Both the position numbers and the translations under genes were made by a program. Below the pieces are notes generated by a model. It saw only the letters and a list, made by a program, of their open reading frames with translations. It did no database searches and was not told the origin of the DNA. Below are positions 61,229 through 64,000 of a stretch of DNA of 64,000 bases, one piece after another; positions within the stretch are counted from its first letter, which is position 1; every line of letters begins with the position of its first letter. This DNA comes from Cecembia calidifontis (GTDB taxonomy: Bacteria > Bacteroidota > Bacteroidia > Cytophagales > Cyclobacteriaceae). Location: the NCBI RefSeq assembly GCF_004216715.1, contig NZ_SGXG01000001.1:2960501-3024500 (forward strand). Direction: 5' to 3'.

Positions 61229-62359
61229 TCAGTCCAAGATTTTCTTCAGACTATCCAAAAACGAAGATAGCTGATTTATTTCAATATTTAAAGGAGGAAG
61301 CAAACGAACAGTATGTTTACCTGCTGAACTTCCAGTAAATATTTTGTATTTACTTACCAATTCAGAACGTACCGGTCCTGCTTCTTTTTCAAGGTCAATG
61401 CCTATCATGAGTCCTTTGCCCCTGACTTCTTTTACGCCCGAGATTTTTTTAAGTTCAGCAATGAGGAACTCACCCATCTCATAAGCATGTTGAAGCAAAT
61501 TTTCCTTTTCAATGACTTCTAAGACTGCCAAGCCGGCAGCACAGGCCAGGTGATTACCACCAAAAGTCGTACCTAAAAGGCCATGTGAGGCCTGGATTTC
61601 AGGGTGGATCAAGACTCCCCCGATAGGAAAGCCATTGCCCATGCCTTTGGCGGTCGTGATCAGATCGGGTTTTAGTCCTTCGACCCATTGGTGGGCAAAG
61701 AATTTTCCTGTTCTCCCATATCCTGATTGAACTTCATCAAGGATGAGTTTTGCACCGTAGGTTTTTGCCAGTTCTGCCAAGGAATACAGGAAGTCCGGAT
61801 CTGGAACATGGATGCCGCCCACTCCCTGAATGCCTTCAATAATAATGCCTGCAATGTTGCCTTGTTTGAGCTGATCTTCCACTGCTGCGTAATCTCCCCA
61901 AGGTAGAATGAAGGCATCGTTTCTTTGGTTTGATGGCGCAATGATTTTTGGATTATCGGTAAGCACTACTGCCCCGGCTGTCCTTCCGTGAAAGGCACCG
62001 GAGAAACTGATAAATCCTGATTTTCCTGTAGCAAAAGAGGCCAATTTCAGTGCGTTTTCATTGGCTTCCGCACCTGAATTACATAAGAATAGATTATAAT
62101 TTTCGTATCCGGAGAGTTGCCCCAGTTTTTCAGCAAAGGCTTTTTGAATAGGGATTTGAACAGAATTGGAATAGAAAGTGATCTTATCCAGCTGATCTTT
62201 TATGGCTTGGTTGAAATGTGGATGGCTGTGGCCTATGGAGATCACGGCATGCCCACCGTAAAGATCCAGGTATTCTTCCCCTTTGTCATCCCAAAGTTTG
62301 GCACCAAGGGCTTTTACAGGAGTGACATTGATCAGAGGGTATACATCAAATAGGTTCAT
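61229..62359 (-). CDS. argD: acetylornithine/succinylornithine aminotransferase
   Basis: A 376-residue class III PLP aminotransferase. GGHAVISIGHSHPHFNQAI, NSGAEANENALKLA (PLP phosphate binding), LILDEVQSGYGRTGKFFAHQ (Asp that holds the PLP nitrogen) and TTAKGMGNGFPIGG (the PLP-binding Lys) are in order. It converts N-acyl-glutamate semialdehyde to N-acyl-ornithine. The start is 89 bp after argC, where a short perfect hairpin lies. Confidence 0.9.
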   Translation of the reverse strand: MNLFDVYPLINVTPVKALGAKLWDDKGEEYLDLYGGHAVISIGHSHPHFNQAIKDQLDKITFYSNSVQIPIQKAFAEKLGQLSGYENYNLFLCNSGAEANENALKLASFATGKSGFISFSGAFHGRTAGAVVLTDNPKIIAPSNQRNDAFILPWGDYAAVEDQLKQGNIAGIIIEGIQGVGGIHVPDPDFLYSLAELAKTYGAKLILDEVQSGYGRTGKFFAHQWVEGLKPDLITTAKGMGNGFPIGGVLIHPEIQASHGLLGTTFGGNHLACAAGLAVLEVIEKENLLQHAYEMGEFLIAELKKISGVKEVRGKGLMIGIDLEKEAGPVRSELVSKYKIFTGSSAGKHTVRLLPPLNIEINQLSSFLDSLKKILD

Positions 62360-62403
62360 TTTTACCTGTTTAAATTGAATATTGTTTTGCTTGTTTCAAC
62401 CAA

Positions 62404-62421
62404 GGGAGTGAAGTCACTCCC
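62404..62421. promoter_or_regulatory. perfect palindrome in the argC-argD gap
   Basis: GGGAGTGA and TCACTCCC (62404-62411 and 62414-62421) form an 8-bp inverted repeat around AG, in the only sizeable gap in the arginine cluster. It could be an operator, an mRNA-stability hairpin or a copy of a dispersed REP-like repeat. There is no T run for a terminator. Confidence 0.4.
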
Positions 62422-62448
62422 CTCGGCAGCAGATTTTATATGGAGGGT

Positions 62449-63417
62449 TTAGAAGGCAATGCTTTTTAAGTTCAGCCCCATATTTTCCTCCAGTCCAAAA
62501 GCCAGGTTGAAATTTTGAACGGCCTGTCCTGATGCACCTTTTAGGAGGTTGTCTATAGCTGCATAAATGACCAGTTGACCTTTCTCTTTTTTGAGATGAA
62601 GGATGCATTTATTGGTGTTGACAGCCTGCTTAAGATCGATGTCCGCCTCCGAAACCCATGTAAAAGGCGCATTCTGGTAGAATTCTTTATAGGCTTGAAC
62701 GGCTTCCTGGAGTTCACCTTCAAATGGGAAATAGGCCGTAATCCAAATTCCTCTTGAGAAATTGCCCCTGTACGGCACAAAGAGGAGTTCCTGACCGAAA
62801 TCCGGGTTGATTTGTCCAAAAGTCTGTTTGATTTCTTTCAGATGCTGATGGGTAAATAATTTATACACGGACATGTTATTTGTCCTGTAGCTGAAATGTG
62901 TGGTTTCACTCAGTGCCTTGCCTGCTCCGGTACTGCCTGTAATTCCTGAAATATGGGCTGTTTCTTTTACCCAGTTTTTAGCAATTGCAGGAGCTAGTGA
63001 AAGTTGGATGCCTGTTGCAAAACAGCCCGGGTTGGCTATTTTTTTAGCCCCTTGGATTTTGGTTTTGTTTACCTCAGGAAGGCCGTAGACAAAGCCATGG
63101 CTTTCATCCCTAAAGTCCGTACTGAGGTCAATGATGACGGTATGCGCTGGAAAAGGATGCTTTTCCAGAAAACCTTTGGTCTGTCCATGGGGTAGTCCTA
63201 AAAAGACAGCATCAATTCCCTCCGTCTGCACTTCATCAGTGAATTCGAGTTCTGTATCTCCGATCAGATCGGGGTGCACAGCTGTTACTTTCTTTCCCTT
63301 TTGGCTATTGCTATGGACATACATCAGTTCGCAGGCAGTGTGGTGGACCAATAATCTTAACAACTCTCCACCGGTATATCCTGCAGCCCCGATGATGGCA
63401 GTTTTAATTTTCTTCAT
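62449..63417 (-). CDS. argC: N-acetyl-gamma-glutamyl-phosphate reductase
   Basis: A 322-residue enzyme from the ATG at 63417; the frame continues 21 codons further upstream but that part overlaps argG. AIIGAAGYTGGELLRLLVHH is the NADPH-binding start of ArgC and NPGCFATGIQLSLAP contains the catalytic Cys. It reduces N-acyl-glutamyl phosphate to the semialdehyde. Its start overlaps the argG end by 14 bp, so translation is coupled. Confidence 0.92.
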   Translation of the reverse strand: MKKIKTAIIGAAGYTGGELLRLLVHHTACELMYVHSNSQKGKKVTAVHPDLIGDTELEFTDEVQTEGIDAVFLGLPHGQTKGFLEKHPFPAHTVIIDLSTDFRDESHGFVYGLPEVNKTKIQGAKKIANPGCFATGIQLSLAPAIAKNWVKETAHISGITGSTGAGKALSETTHFSYRTNNMSVYKLFTHQHLKEIKQTFGQINPDFGQELLFVPYRGNFSRGIWITAYFPFEGELQEAVQAYKEFYQNAPFTWVSEADIDLKQAVNTNKCILHLKKEKGQLVIYAAIDNLLKGASGQAVQNFNLAFGLEENMGLNLKSIAF

Positions 63418-64000
63418 GGTAATTGACTTGATGGAAAATCGCAGTTTGGTTACCCAGGATCCTTGTAAATCCTTTGACATCTTCGGCAGTGTAGCCTTTG
63501 TTCATTTCACCATAACTTCCAAATTTTGAAGCCATCAGGTCATGTTTTGATTCAATTCCTACCAGCTGGAACCTGTAAGGATGAAGTAAAACCTTTACTT
63601 TCCCCGTCACGAATTCCTGGGTGCTTTCCAAGAACGCTTCCAGATTTCGCATGACAGGATCCAAGTAGTGGCCTTCATGAAGATGGTTGCCGTAGAATTC
63701 GGATAACTGATTTTTCCAGAAAGTCTGCCATTTGGTCAGACAGTGTTTTTCCAGTAATTGGTGTGCTTTGATGATGATCAAAGGGGCAGCAGCCTCAAAG
63801 CCCACTCTGCCTTTGATGCCTATTATGGTATCCCCCACATGGACATCTCTTCCGATTCCGAAAGGAGCTGCGATTTCCTGAATTTTCTTGATCGCTTCTA
63901 CAGGGTTTTTGTAAGCCACCCCATTTACAGCCTTTATTTCACCCTTTTCAAAATCGATATTAAGTTCTTCTCCTTCTGTTTTGCTTACTTGGGTCGGCCA
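63404..64000 (-). CDS. argG: argininosuccinate synthase, C-terminal part (5' end outside window)
   Basis: The minus frame is open to the window edge and gives about 198 residues of ArgG. GFEAAAPLIIIKAHQLLEKHCLTKWQTFWKN, the segment with KGRVG, and FVTGKVKVLLHPYRFQLVGIESKHDLMASKFGSYGE are characteristic of the C-terminal half of argininosuccinate synthase. It joins citrulline and aspartate using ATP. It is the first visible gene of the arginine operon argG-argC-argD-argF'-argB-argE'-argH. Confidence 0.92.
   Translation of the reverse strand, partial: WPTQVSKTEGEELNIDFEKGEIKAVNGVAYKNPVEAIKKIQEIAAPFGIGRDVHVGDTIIGIKGRVGFEAAAPLIIIKAHQLLEKHCLTKWQTFWKNQLSEFYGNHLHEGHYLDPVMRNLEAFLESTQEFVTGKVKVLLHPYRFQLVGIESKHDLMASKFGSYGEMNKGYTAEDVKGFTRILGNQTAIFHQVNYHEEN

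Noticed and set aside
1..64000. CRISPR array, tRNA, rRNA or complete defence operon
   Set aside because: No regularly spaced direct repeats, no tRNA cloverleaf with a CCA-type end, and no toxin-antitoxin, restriction or Cas proteins were seen; the DUF4268 gene alone is not enough for a defence call.

Overview
The window looks like a chromosomal segment of a Bacteroidota bacterium, most likely order Cytophagales and close to Cyclobacteriaceae. The reasons are a secreted subtilase with a C-terminal type IX secretion (T9SS) sorting domain, the lipoprotein form of TamA (TamL) behind TamB, a BF3164-type propeller lipoprotein, the carbamoyltransferase form of arginine synthesis that acts on acylated ornithine, -7 boxes of the TAnnTTTG type, and generally weak Shine-Dalgarno sites. 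No rRNA, tRNA or CRISPR array was seen. The genus call is an inference from content, not from a search.

Layout. 1-2000: tail of a GNAT-like gene, then a complete IS1380-family element (285-1949) with 15-bp inverted repeats, a 5-bp target duplication and a terminator hairpin upstream of the transposase. 2000-8030: DUF1801 gene; a three-gene operon of a CitMHS-type carboxylate transporter with AtuA and a separate AtuA C-terminal-like protein; DUF2200; a small gene plus an XRE/S24 LexA-like repressor behind two matching 15-bp palindromes; GNAT and a small membrane protein. 8160-18500: tamB-tamL envelope operon and an AddB-like nuclease. 18670-25400: WG-repeat protein, GT-C type glycosyltransferase, two paralogous lipoproteins, tiny membrane proteins, and a Tat-exported GH109-type oxidoreductase/glycosidase. 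25460-29000 (minus): WD40, DivIVA-like, folB, chaN-like and DUF4268 genes packed tightly. 29000-35100: phosphopantetheinyl transferase and redoxin (plus); a minus operon of TrpF-like protein, hemF, PAP2 phosphatase and acyl-CoA carboxylase beta subunit. 35150-43770: lipoprotein/T9SS subtilase pair, rpe, two envelope proteins, gyrA and a TPR protein.

43870-45210 is visibly more AT-rich than its surroundings and holds a 59-residue secreted peptide and a BF3164-type lipoprotein. 45370-49640 encodes a PIG-L deacetylase-like protein, a previously hidden 33-codon membrane peptide that overlaps both neighbours, and an SSS-family symporter. 49637-50617 fills the space between two convergent genes with a REP-type array: three tandem units of four palindromes each, with a RAYT transposase gene lodged in the middle unit. 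50620-56950: M28 peptidase, DinB-like protein, a DUF6909-type protein with a nucleoside-phosphorylase-like C-terminus, and a YceI/outer-membrane barrel/YceI-like operon behind a Crp/Fnr-type palindrome. 56950-64000 (minus): arginine biosynthesis cluster argG-argC-argD-argF'-argB-argE'-argH, with argG running off the right edge.

The most interesting structures are the nested RAYT/palindrome array, the overlapping micro-ORF between the deacetylase and symporter genes, the twin operator in front of the S24 repressor, the AT-rich peptide/lipoprotein island, and the atypical substrate-selecting residue in ArgF'.
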